18,649 bases of DNA from an uncultured Bacilli bacterium (GTDB taxonomy: Bacteria > Bacillota_I > Bacilli_A > RF39 > UBA660): NCBI GenBank assembly GCA_944364005.1, contig CALVVW010000031.1, positions 1 to 18,649 on the forward strand, written 5' to 3'. The position numbers were made by a program, and so were the translations under genes. The stretch's first letter is position 1. Each line of letters begins with the position of its first letter. This document shows, in pieces, positions 1-8,407 of this stretch. The notes below the pieces were generated by a model. That model saw nothing but the letters and a program-made list of their open reading frames with translations, was not told the origin of the DNA and searched no databases.

Positions 1-11
1 CAAATTAAGAA

Positions 12-50
12 AAAACTGATAAATAGAATTATTTTCTACATATCAGTTTT
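12..50 (-). terminator. Bidirectional hairpin terminator downstream of the Ntdp gene
   Basis: A perfect 10-bp stem (AAAACTGATA at 12-21, TATCAGTTTT at 41-50) encloses a 19-base loop. On the minus strand it is followed by a run of T, and on the plus strand by ATTTTT, so it could stop transcription from both sides. It lies about 75 bp past the stop of the minus-strand gene at 124-687. Confidence 0.6.
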
Positions 51-123
51 ATTTTTGACTACTTTTTCAGCAGTCTCTCAAATTATCTTATATTTCGAAT
101 TTATAAAATAACTTCATTATCAT

Positions 124-687
124 TTATTGACTATTTTTATTTTCTGCTTTTGATTTTTTTATTTCATTATAAACTTTATTATACTTTTCAATATTTTCTT
201 TATTGAACATTATAGCCTTTTTTCGTACCATTCCTATCAGTTCACTTAGTTCTGACTTTAAAATCATATCTAAGTCTTCTGAATAATGCATAGTTGATTT
301 ATGATATTTATATTCACCTCTATCCAACACTTTAAAACTGCCATCTGGAAAAACTCTTAAGTCTAAATCATAATCAATATATTTTATTGTTCCCTCCTCA
401 ATTATATAAGGAGATGCAATATTGCAATAATAATAGATACCATTTTTTTTGCATTGTCCAATGACATTGAACCATTGATTTTTAAAAAAGTATAAAACCG
501 CCGGCTCTTTCGTATGCCATGTTCTACCATCTGATTCTGTTACCTTTGTTTTTTCGTTTCCAAAAACTAGATAATCATCTTTGATATCCAATAGTACAGC
601 TTCATCCCAAGCTCGGTGAATTTTACTATCATGCTTATAACTATGAATCTGGTACTTCTTTCCTATTTCTAGTTTTTCTTCCTCCAT
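124..687 (-). CDS. ntdP: Nucleoside tri/diphosphatase, Ntdp family (DUF402)
   Basis: The 187-residue protein matches the DUF402/Ntdp family (Bacillus subtilis YgaC, Staphylococcus aureus SA1684) along its whole length. Hallmarks are SYKHDSKIHRAWDE near residues 16-29, SDGRTW near 52-57, EPAVLYFF near 61-68, YYYCNIASP near 85-93 and KYIDYDLDL near 102-110. Characterised members are soluble metal-dependent enzymes that hydrolyse nucleoside tri- and diphosphates. The C-terminus is rich in Lys and Asn and slightly longer than usual. It starts at the ATG at 687 behind a GAGGT ribosome site, with a near-consensus promoter just upstream. It looks monocistronic, with terminators on both sides. The family assignment is firm; the physiological substrate is not visible. 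Confidence 0.9.
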   Translation of the reverse strand: MEEEKLEIGKKYQIHSYKHDSKIHRAWDEAVLLDIKDDYLVFGNEKTKVTESDGRTWHTKEPAVLYFFKNQWFNVIGQCKKNGIYYYCNIASPYIIEEGTIKYIDYDLDLRVFPDGSFKVLDRGEYKYHKSTMHYSEDLDMILKSELSELIGMVRKKAIMFNKENIEKYNKVYNEIKKSKAENKNSQ

Positions 688-708
688 TTTTTACCTCGCT
701 TCTTTTGT

Positions 709-737
709 ATTATACCCTTTTTTTATGCTTTTTTCAA
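709..737 (-). promoter_or_regulatory. Sigma-A-type promoter of the Ntdp gene
   Basis: On the minus strand, TTGAAA (732-737) and TATAAT (709-714) are separated by exactly 17 bases. The start codon is 21 bases beyond the -10 box. The promoter begins directly after the hairpin ending the neighbouring operon. Confidence 0.75.
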
Positions 738-747
738 CATAATAAAA

Positions 748-773
748 GAATGTATACGTTTCCGTTTACATTC
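748..773 (-). terminator. Hairpin terminator of the envelope operon
   Basis: GAATGTA (748-754) pairs with TACATTC (767-773), and the stem continues with ACG/CGT after one T-T mismatch around a TTTC loop. On the minus strand TTTTATT follows. The hairpin begins at the stop codon of the 57-aa gene, so it most likely ends the VanZ-ABC-DUF308 transcript. Confidence 0.65.
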
Positions 774-946
774 TATTTTTTAGAAAAATAGGATATTCCC
801 CAGCAACCAAACGCGAACAATACAATTAGTGCTAATGCTCCAAACCATGGACTATCTAGGTTTTCTGCTGCAAAGGAATTTAATTTGTCATTCCAATCTT
901 CAATAAATTTCGTCAATCCCGATGCTATTAATATTAGTTTATACAT
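773..946 (-). CDS. 57-residue single-pass membrane protein, unknown function
   Basis: This short gene reads M-Y-K-L-I-L-I-A-S-G at its start and ends in SYFSKK. It has a short hydrophobic N-terminus, an acidic amphipathic stretch (FIEDWNDKL, residues 14-22) and one clear transmembrane segment (about 35-54, GALALIVLFAFGCWGISYF). A good AGAAGGT ribosome site sits 6 bases before the ATG at 946. It is the last gene of the minus-strand operon, 23 bp after the DUF308 gene, and its stop overlaps the terminator. The spacing, ribosome site and hydrophobic profile support real translation. No family is recognised. It could be a small partner of the ABC transporter or of the DUF308 protein, but that rests on position only. 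Confidence 0.7.
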   Translation of the reverse strand: MYKLILIASGLTKFIEDWNDKLNSFAAENLDSPWFGALALIVLFAFGCWGISYFSKK

Positions 947-969
947 TATATTACCTTCTTTTCATTATT

Positions 970-1605
970 TCATTTTTTCTTTCTTTTTGGCTTTTTTTCT
1001 GTCGTATCATTTTCACTCACCACTTCTGCATCTGTTATTGTTTCTTCTACTGCCTTATGAATTCTAACTACACTACTTTTTATTGCAATTGTAGAGATTA
1101 AATCTAGTATTGCATAAATAATAATAAATATTCCTATAATTTTCATAATTCCTAATGCTGCTTTAAACGGATTAAATAACAGAATTATACCACAGATAGT
1201 ACTTATAATAGATATTACCATTGTGGTTTTCCACAATTCATTTTGGTTTGCTTTTAACTGAAAGGCATAATTTAGTTTTCCTGCGCTGCTTATAATAATT
1301 CCTATACCAATTACGATTGGAATAATACTTGCTACCGCTTGATAGCTTTTTATGACGATAATTCCAAAAATAATGGTTACTATTCCATATATAATGTCTA
1401 ATTCATTTCGAAATTCAGGTCCTTGAGCATTTCTTACATATCGAATTAACGCCAATGCCCCTACTGCTACTAAAATTCCTCCTATTATATAGGAAATAGT
1501 CATTACTGTTGTCTCTGATTGAAAGACTAACAAAATTCCTAATATCACTAATATCGTTGATGTTATGATTGATGATTTTACAAATTGCTTCATAAGTTTT
1601 TCCAT
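970..1605 (-). CDS. DUF308/HdeD-like six-helix membrane protein
   Basis: The 211-residue protein consists of three pairs of hydrophobic helices between about residues 12 and 175, each a Gly/Ile-rich hairpin (such as TISYIIGGILVAVGALALI and TIIFGIIVIKSYQAVASIIP). This is the repeat pattern of the DUF308 (HdeD) family. The last 30 residues are a soluble, charged tail ending KKPKRKKK, predicted to face the cytoplasm. The start at 1605 has a GGGAGA ribosome site, and the gene lies 12 bp after the ABC transporter gene, so the two are probably co-transcribed. HdeD-family proteins have been linked to acid or envelope stress in some bacteria, but for this branch the function is unknown. Confidence 0.75.
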   Translation of the reverse strand: MEKLMKQFVKSSIITSTILVILGILLVFQSETTVMTISYIIGGILVAVGALALIRYVRNAQGPEFRNELDIIYGIVTIIFGIIVIKSYQAVASIIPIVIGIGIIISSAGKLNYAFQLKANQNELWKTTMVISIISTICGIILLFNPFKAALGIMKIIGIFIIIYAILDLISTIAIKSSVVRIHKAVEETITDAEVVSENDTTEKKPKRKKK

Positions 1606-1617
1606 ATAATATCTCCC

Positions 1618-3948
1618 TTATTCTGTTCTAAGTGCTTCTACAGGGTCTTTCTTTGATGCAATACTAGCTGGTATTAAGCCACCGATTACTGTTAAAGTTA
1701 CACTTACTATTACTAGTATTATAGCATGAATCGGATTTAATTGTGCAACATTTGGTAATTCTGATAAATTTTCTATAATTTGGTTCGTTGGAAATGTCAA
1801 TATTTCAGCAATTATAATTCCTAATAATCCAGAAAACATTCCTACTAAAAATGTTTCTGCGTTAAACACTCGCTTTATATCTTTTTTTCTGGCACCTAGA
1901 GCGCGTAATATACCAATTTCTTTTGTTCTTTCTAATACGGATATGTAAGTAATAATGGCAATCATGATACATGAGACTACTAAGGAAATTGATGAAAAAG
2001 CAATTAATACATAAGTTACCGCATCCATAATACTTCCTGATAAGGAACTAATCATAGCAGCATAATCAGTATATAAGACTTGATCTTGATCTTCTTTTCC
2101 ATCATTATACTCATCTAAATAGTCGGTGATATAGTCTTTGGTATCAAAATCTTTTGGATATAAATAAATGATAGATGGTGTGACTTCTGCTCCTAGCACT
2201 CCTAAAATATTGTCTTTTGTTACTGTTGATGTTGTTTCATCAAATGGTTGTCCTGTTAGGACGTTATATTCTACTTCTTGTTGTCTTTTTACAATATCGC
2301 TGTTTTTATTTTTTTCAATTATTTGGTTTACTAAGGCTGAATTATAGTAAATTCCCGATTGAGTTAATTCATTTTTATCCTCTTTTCCTCGAATAATTGC
2401 TTGTACTTTAATTATAATTGCATCATCACTATTATACATCTCTTCATAATCTTGACTTGGTACAAAGTAATTATTTACTTTCTCATAGTAGCTATTATTC
2501 GGTATTACTTTAAACTCTTTATTTAACACTTCATCAAATGATAGTTTTTGGTCAACATCAAAACCTAGTTGTTCTAACGTTGCTGAATCCAGTTCATTTC
2601 TAGAGTTTACTGCTAAGATGATTCCAGGATTCTCATCATCTATATTTCCAGCTAATACATCATAATCTTTTTCCAACATACTCTTTCCACTAATACTTTC
2701 CGGATACAGTGTCCATCCCATTACACCAGTCATTGATGTGGTGGACATTGAATAGTTGGTTGCTGTTGGTACCATCGCATAGGTTCCATCTGCTTTCTTT
2801 GTGACTACATTTAATGTTGTTCCATACTCATAACCAATGGCATTTAATTTATCTTTGTCCATGTTTTCAATATAATCAATATAATCCTCATCTATTTTAT
2901 TAATATGTAACATTGTTTCTAAACTATTTTCTTTTGGATATATCACTTTTTTATTTGTATATTGTTTATGTTTTTGTTGATTTTTTATAATTTCTTGCAT
3001 GGTATCTTCATTCATACTCATTGCCTGCGTACTGATAGTAATCGGCATTTGTGATAATGTATCGGCTTCATACTCGTCAATTTTTGTTTGAAATCCATTA
3101 GATAGCGATAATATTAAAGCAATTCCTATAATTCCGATGGAAGAAGCAAAAGCTGTTAAGGCTGTTCTACCTTTTTTTGTTTTTATATTATTAAAGGATA
3201 ATTTTAACGCTGTCCAGAAACTCATTGCTGTTTTTTTGATAATTAATGGTTTGGTTTCTTTTTCTTCTCTTTCCACAGGATTAGAATCTTTTTTTAGTTT
3301 TCCATCCTTTAGTTCCACAATTCTTGTGGAATATTTTTCTGCTAATTCCCGATTATGGGTGACCATAATTACAAGTTTATCTTTTGATATCTCTTTAATT
3401 AACTCCATAATCTGTTCACTTGTTTTTGTGTCTAGCGCTCCTGTTGGTTCATCTGCTAGAATAATATCTGGATTATTGGCTAGTGCTCTGGCAATTGCGA
3501 CACGTTGCATTTGACCTCCAGATAACTGATTCGGTTTTTTATGGGCATGCTCTAATAGGCCTACTTTTTCTAGAGCTTCTTGTGCTCTTTTTTTCTTTTC
3601 CTTCGTTCCAACACCACTTAAAGTCATTCCCATTTCTACATTTTCAAGAATGGAGATATGTCCAATCAGGTTATAATTTTGGAAAATAAAACCAATACAA
3701 TTATTGCGATAAGCATTCCAATCATTTTCCTTATAATTTTTGGTAGACTTGTTGTTGATAATTAAATCACCCGAATCGTAATGATCTAGTCCTCCTATAA
3801 TATTTAGTAATGTTGTTTTTCCACTACCACTTGGTCCTAAAATGCTTACAAATTCATTTTTTCTAAATTGTAAGCTAACTTCATCTAAGGCTTGTTGAAC
3901 AAAATTGCCAGTTTTGTAACTTTTACTTATCTTTTTTATTTCTAACAT
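1618..3948 (-). CDS. ABC transporter, fused ATPase and FtsX/MacB-type permease
   Basis: I place the start at ATG 3948 because a strong AAGGAGG lies 6 bases before it; an upstream ATG would add ten residues and start further inside the preceding gene. The 776-residue product begins with an ATPase domain (residues 1-225): Walker A GPSGSGKTT (38-46), signature LSGGQ (142-146), Walker B DIILADE (161-167) and the H-loop in MVTHNR (195-200). One membrane helix follows (about 262-284), then an external domain of about 350 residues, then three helices in the last 130 residues with the FtsX-type segment LERTKEIGILRALGARKKDI. This MacB/LolCDE-like architecture often exports peptides or antibiotics, or works mechanically on envelope substrates. 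The substrate cannot be told. The gene overlaps the VanZ-RDD gene by 26 bp, implying translational coupling. Confidence 0.9.
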   Translation of the reverse strand: MLEIKKISKSYKTGNFVQQALDEVSLQFRKNEFVSILGPSGSGKTTLLNIIGGLDHYDSGDLIINNKSTKNYKENDWNAYRNNCIGFIFQNYNLIGHISILENVEMGMTLSGVGTKEKKKRAQEALEKVGLLEHAHKKPNQLSGGQMQRVAIARALANNPDIILADEPTGALDTKTSEQIMELIKEISKDKLVIMVTHNRELAEKYSTRIVELKDGKLKKDSNPVEREEKETKPLIIKKTAMSFWTALKLSFNNIKTKKGRTALTAFASSIGIIGIALILSLSNGFQTKIDEYEADTLSQMPITISTQAMSMNEDTMQEIIKNQQKHKQYTNKKVIYPKENSLETMLHINKIDEDYIDYIENMDKDKLNAIGYEYGTTLNVVTKKADGTYAMVPTATNYSMSTTSMTGVMGWTLYPESISGKSMLEKDYDVLAGNIDDENPGIILAVNSRNELDSATLEQLGFDVDQKLSFDEVLNKEFKVIPNNSYYEKVNNYFVPSQDYEEMYNSDDAIIIKVQAIIRGKEDKNELTQSGIYYNSALVNQIIEKNKNSDIVKRQQEVEYNVLTGQPFDETTSTVTKDNILGVLGAEVTPSIIYLYPKDFDTKDYITDYLDEYNDGKEDQDQVLYTDYAAMISSLSGSIMDAVTYVLIAFSSISLVVSCIMIAIITYISVLERTKEIGILRALGARKKDIKRVFNAETFLVGMFSGLLGIIIAEILTFPTNQIIENLSELPNVAQLNPIHAIILVIVSVTLTVIGGLIPASIASKKDPVEALRTE

Positions 3949-5143
3949 CTTCATCCTCCTTTTTATTTTCTTTAACATTACTGTTTTTTTGATTTATCTC
4001 TAGTTCATTATCACTTTTTATTTCATAATCAATTGTTGAGATGTTTTCTGTACCAGTTATTTTTTCATATAAAAATCTTTTGTCTTTGGTTACTAAGCTT
4101 TTTATTATCCATATAATATTTAACCAAAAATATATTTTTAATATCAAAATACTGCTATTTTTTATTATAGATGTGAAGTCATTATCCACAGAAATATTTC
4201 TTATCCACTCTATTATTATAAATTGATAGAAAAACAATACATAACTTAGTAGATACCTTAATGTTACTTTTACCTTATTTTTTATATTACTTGTTTCATT
4301 TTTTGATGTTACTTGTAGTTTTAATATCATTTTTCCAAATGTTTTTCCATTAGTAAATAGTGGTATTCCTATATAATATAGAATAATACTTAATAGCATA
4401 CTATATTTTGATACTTCTGTATTATATGATAGGATGCTTACTACCATTACCATTATAACAAGAAAAAAGAAATCAATACAGTAGGAAAGTGCTCTTCTAA
4501 AAAATGTTACTTTTTTTCCACGTCTAAAACTATGTTCATCTAATTCTTTTCTAGATGGTAGTATTTTAGATATTAATGGTGTTAATAAACATCCTATTAA
4601 GGCTCCTGTTGTATTTAATATTAAATCATCTACATCAAATAGTCTATAAGGCCTAGGATATATTCCATATAAACCTGTTAATTGAGTGAGTTCAAAGAAG
4701 AGACTTAATAAAAATCCATATAATATTATTTTGTACCATTTACATTCAAAATAATAACGTAAATATACTCCGAAGGGAAGTGTTAATAAAATATTGAATG
4801 CTGCAATATAGAAAGCTGGACTTTTGATGACAGTTAAATATGATGAGAGTTCATTCCATTGGAAAGAGTTTGTATTAGATAATTGTCTTATAAAATCAAA
4901 AGGAACTAACTGTGTTGTTTCGGTTGTTAAGTTTTTAACTTCATCTATCGTTGGTAAAGGAAGTATTACTAAAAAGTAAGCACATAATAAATATAGTATG
5001 AAACTATAAAAAATAACACTTCTTAAAAATGGAATAGAGCCATATTTTCTATACTGATAAATTAAAAATGGTAGCGTAAAAACAAATGCTATGATTGGAA
5101 AGAAAATAAAAGCAGTTGCAATAGGTAATTTATAAGCAGACAT
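3923..5143 (-). CDS. VanZ-like and RDD-domain fusion membrane protein
   Basis: The 406-residue protein starts at ATG 5143 behind AAGGAGGG. Residues 1-185 form a VanZ-like domain with about five membrane helices, including the typical segments LPFDF-like (QLVPFDFIRQ) and the FELTQ/FDVDDLILNTTGALIG stretch that is highly conserved in VanZ proteins. Residues 210-360 form an RDD domain: FRRALSYCIDFFF supplies the Arg and Asp, followed by several helices and the GKTFGKMILKL motif. The last 45 residues are highly charged. VanZ in Tn1546 gives low-level teicoplanin resistance, and RDD proteins are often transport-related, but fusions like this are mostly uncharacterised. It is the first gene of the envelope operon, overlapping the ABC gene. 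Confidence 0.85.
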   Translation of the reverse strand: MSAYKLPIATAFIFFPIIAFVFTLPFLIYQYRKYGSIPFLRSVIFYSFILYLLCAYFLVILPLPTIDEVKNLTTETTQLVPFDFIRQLSNTNSFQWNELSSYLTVIKSPAFYIAAFNILLTLPFGVYLRYYFECKWYKIILYGFLLSLFFELTQLTGLYGIYPRPYRLFDVDDLILNTTGALIGCLLTPLISKILPSRKELDEHSFRRGKKVTFFRRALSYCIDFFFLVIMVMVVSILSYNTEVSKYSMLLSIILYYIGIPLFTNGKTFGKMILKLQVTSKNETSNIKNKVKVTLRYLLSYVLFFYQFIIIEWIRNISVDNDFTSIIKNSSILILKIYFWLNIIWIIKSLVTKDKRFLYEKITGTENISTIDYEIKSDNELEINQKNSNVKENKKEDEDVRNKKDK

Positions 5144-5166
5144 ATTTTCCCTCCTTAATCTTATTC

Positions 5167-5175
5167 ATTATATCA
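5167..5175 (-). promoter_or_regulatory. Extended -10 promoter for the VanZ-ABC-DUF308 operon
   Basis: On the minus strand TGATATAAT forms an extended -10 element, 24 bases before the VanZ-RDD start codon. No good -35 box lies 17 bases upstream, which is common for extended -10 promoters. The element sits immediately after the gpsA terminator. Confidence 0.55.
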
Positions 5176-5190
5176 TGACTTTTGAATTTA

Positions 5191-5213
5191 AAAACAGGAT
5201 TTCTCCCTGTTTT
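5191..5213 (-). terminator. Terminator of the DUF3048-gpsA operon
   Basis: AAAACAGG (5191-5198) pairs with CCTGTTTT (5206-5213) around a 7-base loop. On the minus strand the stem runs into TTTTTAAATT. It lies 46 bp past the gpsA stop and before the promoter of the next operon. Confidence 0.65.
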
Positions 5214-5259
5214 GATGATTATATAAAATTAATATTTTTGACATATTCGATAGCAATTT

Positions 5260-6234
5260 TTATTCTTTTTCCACAAGAAATGTTAATAACGTTTCCGGGT
5301 TCTTTCCTTCTACTGCTATATCATATATTAAATCAATTATTGGAATTGATACTTTTTTATCTTTTAATAATTTATAAATAGACTCTAGTGTGTAAAAACC
5401 TTCGACTGTAGTGTTTGCTAAAAACTCTTTTATTTCTTCTTTTGAGCGCTTTTCACCTAGTAATTTACCAAATCTGAAATTTCTACTTTTTACAGAGGTA
5501 CATGTTAATAATAAATCTCCAAACCCTGCAAATGATAAGACTGTTTTTTTATCTCCGTGAAATGCATCTATAATTTCTCTCATATCATGAATTGCTTCTG
5601 TTAATAGCATTGCTTTTGTAGAGTCATTTGCTCCAAGACCTTCTAGCATTCCGGCTGATAAGGCGATTACATTTTTTATTGATCCACAAATTTCTGTTCC
5701 TATGATGTCTTTTGTCGCTCTTAGTTTGATATAACTATTAGCAAGTGCTTGTTTTACAAGCTTTTCTGTTTTTTCGTTTTCTGTTGCTAGTGATAGACCA
5801 GCTGGCATTTTTGTTACTAAATCCACTGCAAAAGATGGTCCGCTGATTACAGCAATATTTCTTGTATCTAAGTATTTCTCTAAAATTTGGTTGATAAATA
5901 ATCCTGTTTCTTGTTCAATTCCTTTGGTTGCTATTAATATATGGTTATCTTTAATATATGGTTTCATTTCAACTGCTAGTGAATCAATAAAAGCTGCTGG
6001 GATAGCTATTACTAATAAGTCTTTATCTTTAATACATTCTTCTACACTTGTTGTTAATTTTATTTTTTCTGAAATTGAAAAATTGGGAATTAACCTTTCA
6101 TTTTTTCTTGTTCTTTCTAACTCTTGTTTTTCTTGTTCAAATTTTGTCCACATTGTAATATCACAATTGTTTTCAATCATGATGCTACTTAGAGCCATTC
6201 CATAAGCTCCACATCCAAATAATCCTACTTTCAT
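5260..6234 (-). CDS. gpsA: Glycerol-3-phosphate dehydrogenase [NAD(P)+]
   Basis: The 324-residue enzyme reduces dihydroxyacetone phosphate to sn-glycerol 3-phosphate, the backbone for membrane phospholipids. The N-terminal Rossmann fold shows GCGAYG (residues 7-12). The family lysines are present in TKGIE (K104) and GSIKNV (K187), and SGPSFA (131-136) and FAGFGDLLLTC (about 234-244) are typical GpsA segments. The stretch MREIIDAFHGDKKT departs from the usual ALGG-type sequence, suggesting a divergent lineage member. The length is normal for the family. The ATG at 6234 has GAAAGGA upstream. The gene lies 12 bp after the DUF3048 gene on the same strand, so the two are probably one transcript; the functional link is not obvious. 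Confidence 0.93.
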   Translation of the reverse strand: MKVGLFGCGAYGMALSSIMIENNCDITMWTKFEQEKQELERTRKNERLIPNFSISEKIKLTTSVEECIKDKDLLVIAIPAAFIDSLAVEMKPYIKDNHILIATKGIEQETGLFINQILEKYLDTRNIAVISGPSFAVDLVTKMPAGLSLATENEKTEKLVKQALANSYIKLRATKDIIGTEICGSIKNVIALSAGMLEGLGANDSTKAMLLTEAIHDMREIIDAFHGDKKTVLSFAGFGDLLLTCTSVKSRNFRFGKLLGEKRSKEEIKEFLANTTVEGFYTLESIYKLLKDKKVSIPIIDLIYDIAVEGKNPETLLTFLVEKE

Positions 6235-6246
6235 GTTTTTTCCTTT

Positions 6247-7365
6247 CTAATTAATGGTTAGTGAATATGAACTTGGCATGATTTGGATAAATGTATTTCC
6301 ATCATTTATTTCAACTTCACTTCCATCACTATATGTATATATTGTTTTAGCACTTCTTGTGGATTTTGTCCAGTGTATTGGTAGAGCATATCCATTGGTA
6401 ATATAGTATCCTTCTCCTGTTCCAACTGTATCTAGATCTTGTCGACCAGCACTATCTAATTGAAAGTTTCTCACTTTTTCAATAATAATATTTTTATAGT
6501 GTAATTGCTCTCCTGTTACTTTGTCTATGTGTGGTATGTCATTCATATATCTTAAATAAACTTTTCTTGTGGCATCATAAGTATAACTTCTTGTTTGATA
6601 ATAGGAGTATGGTATGGAAATCGTATTTGCTACTAGTAATCCATCTTTGGTCACTGGTATTTGCTCCTCCTCTCCTGTTTCTGGATTAATTGTAGTTGTA
6701 GTTGATACTGGTTCATTTAAATTTACTTCTTCTGTTGTATAATTTAGTAATTTCCAGTTTTGTGTCGTTGCCTGATATCCTTTTTGTGATGCATACGAAT
6801 ATAGTTTTTCTGTTGTTGTAAATACGTTATGTGGAGCTGATATTGTTCTATCTCTCCAGAAGGGAGCATCATCATATAAGCCATTAATATTATTTACACC
6901 TAATGCACTGATATCATTTTGAGCATAAGTACTCCATCCATAATGTGCATAAATTGCATCGCTTTCTAATGCATAGTCTAAAAAATAATGTCTTGAACTT
7001 CTTACTGGACCAATGAGTGATACATCTTTATCTTTATACATGGCCATGATTCTAGTTAGTCCACCTTCTACGATGATTTCGTAATTAATATAGGATTCTT
7101 GAAGTCCTGCGTGTTTTCCATCTCCAATATTGTTGTCAATCATTACAGCAACTGGCCTTTGATTACTATCTTCATCTACTATTGTCAACTTTTTTTCTGG
7201 CTCTTCTATCGTAGGCTTACTTTCTTCTTTTGTTGGTGGTTTTTCAACTGGCTCTTTATCAATTACAAATATCCAGAAGAATATTGCTATTATTAAACCT
7301 AGTATTATGATACAAATTGTTATTGCTAGTTCCTTTTTGGATAGTTTTCTCCTTTCTTTTCTCAT
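6247..7365 (-). CDS. Membrane-anchored DUF3048 (YerB-family) protein
   Basis: The 372-residue protein has a basic N-terminus (MRKERRKLSKK), one membrane helix (about residues 13-35), a Pro/Glu/Lys-rich linker and two extracellular DUF3048 domains. The first begins near residue 70 with QRPVAVMIDNN and contains GPVRSSRHYFLDYALE; the second covers about 240-370 with the Y-x-R-Y-M and IHWTKST stretches. Bacillus YerB is a lipoprotein, whereas here no lipobox cysteine is visible and an uncleaved helix probably anchors the protein. The function of the family is unclear. The start at 7365 follows AAAGGAGTG. It is the promoter-proximal gene of a pair with gpsA and divergent from the gene at 7505. Confidence 0.88.
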   Translation of the reverse strand: MRKERRKLSKKELAITICIIILGLIIAIFFWIFVIDKEPVEKPPTKEESKPTIEEPEKKLTIVDEDSNQRPVAVMIDNNIGDGKHAGLQESYINYEIIVEGGLTRIMAMYKDKDVSLIGPVRSSRHYFLDYALESDAIYAHYGWSTYAQNDISALGVNNINGLYDDAPFWRDRTISAPHNVFTTTEKLYSYASQKGYQATTQNWKLLNYTTEEVNLNEPVSTTTTINPETGEEEQIPVTKDGLLVANTISIPYSYYQTRSYTYDATRKVYLRYMNDIPHIDKVTGEQLHYKNIIIEKVRNFQLDSAGRQDLDTVGTGEGYYITNGYALPIHWTKSTRSAKTIYTYSDGSEVEINDGNTFIQIMPSSYSLTIN

Positions 7366-7394
7366 TCATAAACACTCCTTTATAGCTTTATTTT

Positions 7395-7423
7395 ATCATA
7401 TTTTTCTTATTATATAGTTTCGA
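7395..7423 (-). promoter_or_regulatory. Putative promoter of the DUF3048-gpsA operon
   Basis: On the minus strand TCGAAA (7418-7423) and TATGAT (7395-7400) are spaced by 17 bases, about 30 bases before the DUF3048 start. The -35 deviates from consensus, so the assignment is moderate. Confidence 0.45.
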
Positions 7424-7457
7424 TGTATTTTTTTGGCGACAAGTTATGTCAAGCACT

Positions 7458-7486
7458 TTGACTTTACCTAGTTTATTTATTATAAT
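7458..7486 (+). promoter_or_regulatory. Promoter of the anchored protein gene at 7505
   Basis: TTGACT (7458-7463) and TATAAT (7481-7486) are separated by exactly 17 bases, and an AGAGGTGG ribosome site follows at 7493-7500. The promoter is divergent from the DUF3048 promoter, with about 35 bp between the two -35 boxes. Confidence 0.75.
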
Positions 7487-7504
7487 TTTAATAGAGGTGG
7501 TACT

Positions 7505-8344
7505 ATGAGTCAGGTAAACCCTGAAAATTTTCCGAAAGAAGATATAAAACTAAAAAGTAAAATAGGGCGAATTGTTGCTATTGGTGTTCTTGCCGGTGTT
7601 ATCATTGCTAGCGGGCAAAAGAATGCGGGTGAGACAGATAATGAGTTGGATTCTATGATTTCTGATAATACTTTAGAAGTTTCTATAGACGATATTAATG
7701 ATAACTTGAGTTTAATTATTAATGATAATGATTGTGGAAATGCTTTTTTTGAAGATTTTTGTCAATCTTTAGAAGAACAAGGAATTGAATTTCGTACCTC
7801 TCAATCTAATGATAATCTTGATTATGAGAACTCTACAGTTATTACTTTAGATCAACAAATGGTAGCTGGTGAAGGGATTGCGTTAGTAGGTCCTCAAAAA
7901 GATGGTACTGCTAATCATTCTGAAGCATTGCTTATGTCGATGTTAGTTACATTACATAATGATGGTTGGGAAGCTAATGCTATTGCTGGTATTCCACAAT
8001 ATCAATCGTTAGATAATGGTGATGTTATTTATACTACTGTTCCTTCTCCTACTGAGCAAACTGCTACTAAAAGTGATGCGCAAATTACTTTAGCTATTGG
8101 AACTATGCCTGCTGATGCTACTATAGATAAGTTGGTCAAAGATGTTACTGTTGCTCTAGGTAGATATTCTAATTATTTAATAAATGATGAAAAGCATGTG
8201 GAAATTGTTTCAGAACCTAATAGTGTACATGCGGAATATGACAATTCTTATTATTTTGATAAACAAATTCTTGCTGCTGGTTCTTTTAGTTATAGTAAAC
8301 ATGTGGAAATTACTGATTCAAAGTCGCAACATCATGCTAAATAG
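7505..8344 (+). CDS. Unrecognised membrane-anchored extracellular protein
   Basis: The 279-residue protein has a short hydrophilic N-terminus, one membrane helix (about residues 20-37, IGRIVAIGVLAGVIIASG) and an Asp/Asn/Ser-rich outer part, so it is probably anchored with the C-terminus outside. Residues 85-190 look like a compact alpha/beta domain (STVITLDQQMVAGEGIALVGP, then HSEALLMSMLVTLHNDGWEANAIAGIPQY). The GxxIAxVGP and SEALxMSM stretches suggest a conserved pocket, but I do not recognise the family. The C-terminus has two similar segments, KHVEIVS (near 238) and KHVEITD (near 265). It is transcribed alone: a consensus promoter precedes it and a hairpin follows the stop. A cell-surface role is inferred from the anchor only. 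Confidence 0.75.
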   Translation: MSQVNPENFPKEDIKLKSKIGRIVAIGVLAGVIIASGQKNAGETDNELDSMISDNTLEVSIDDINDNLSLIINDNDCGNAFFEDFCQSLEEQGIEFRTSQSNDNLDYENSTVITLDQQMVAGEGIALVGPQKDGTANHSEALLMSMLVTLHNDGWEANAIAGIPQYQSLDNGDVIYTTVPSPTEQTATKSDAQITLAIGTMPADATIDKLVKDVTVALGRYSNYLINDEKHVEIVSEPNSVHAEYDNSYYFDKQILAAGSFSYSKHVEITDSKSQHHAK

Positions 8345-8362
8345 TCCTTAGGGACTTTTTTT
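8343..8362 (+). terminator. Terminator after the anchored protein gene
   Basis: AGTCC (8343-8347) pairs with GGACT (8352-8356) around TTAG, followed by a run of seven T. The stem is short but sits directly on the stop codon, in the usual place. Confidence 0.6.
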
Positions 8363-8375
8363 ATTGGCAATTTTA

Positions 8376-8384
8376 TGGTATAAT
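8376..8384 (+). promoter_or_regulatory. Extended -10 promoter of the aquaporin-family gene
   Basis: TGGTATAAT forms an extended -10 box 23 bases before the ATG at 8408. No good -35 box stands at the right distance because the preceding terminator occupies that position. An AGGAGGG ribosome site lies at 8398-8404. Confidence 0.5.
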
Positions 8385-8407
8385 AGCGTCTAGTTTTAGG
8401 AGGGATT

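Noticed and set aside
3137..3689. Plus-strand open frames opposite the ABC ATPase domain
   Set aside because: They are antisense shadows of a gene with all ATPase motifs intact and have no ribosome sites of their own.
5515..5522. TCTCCAAA match to the recombination core inside gpsA
   Set aside because: The 8-base match has no flanking similarity to the other core sites and lies in conserved coding sequence, so it is chance.
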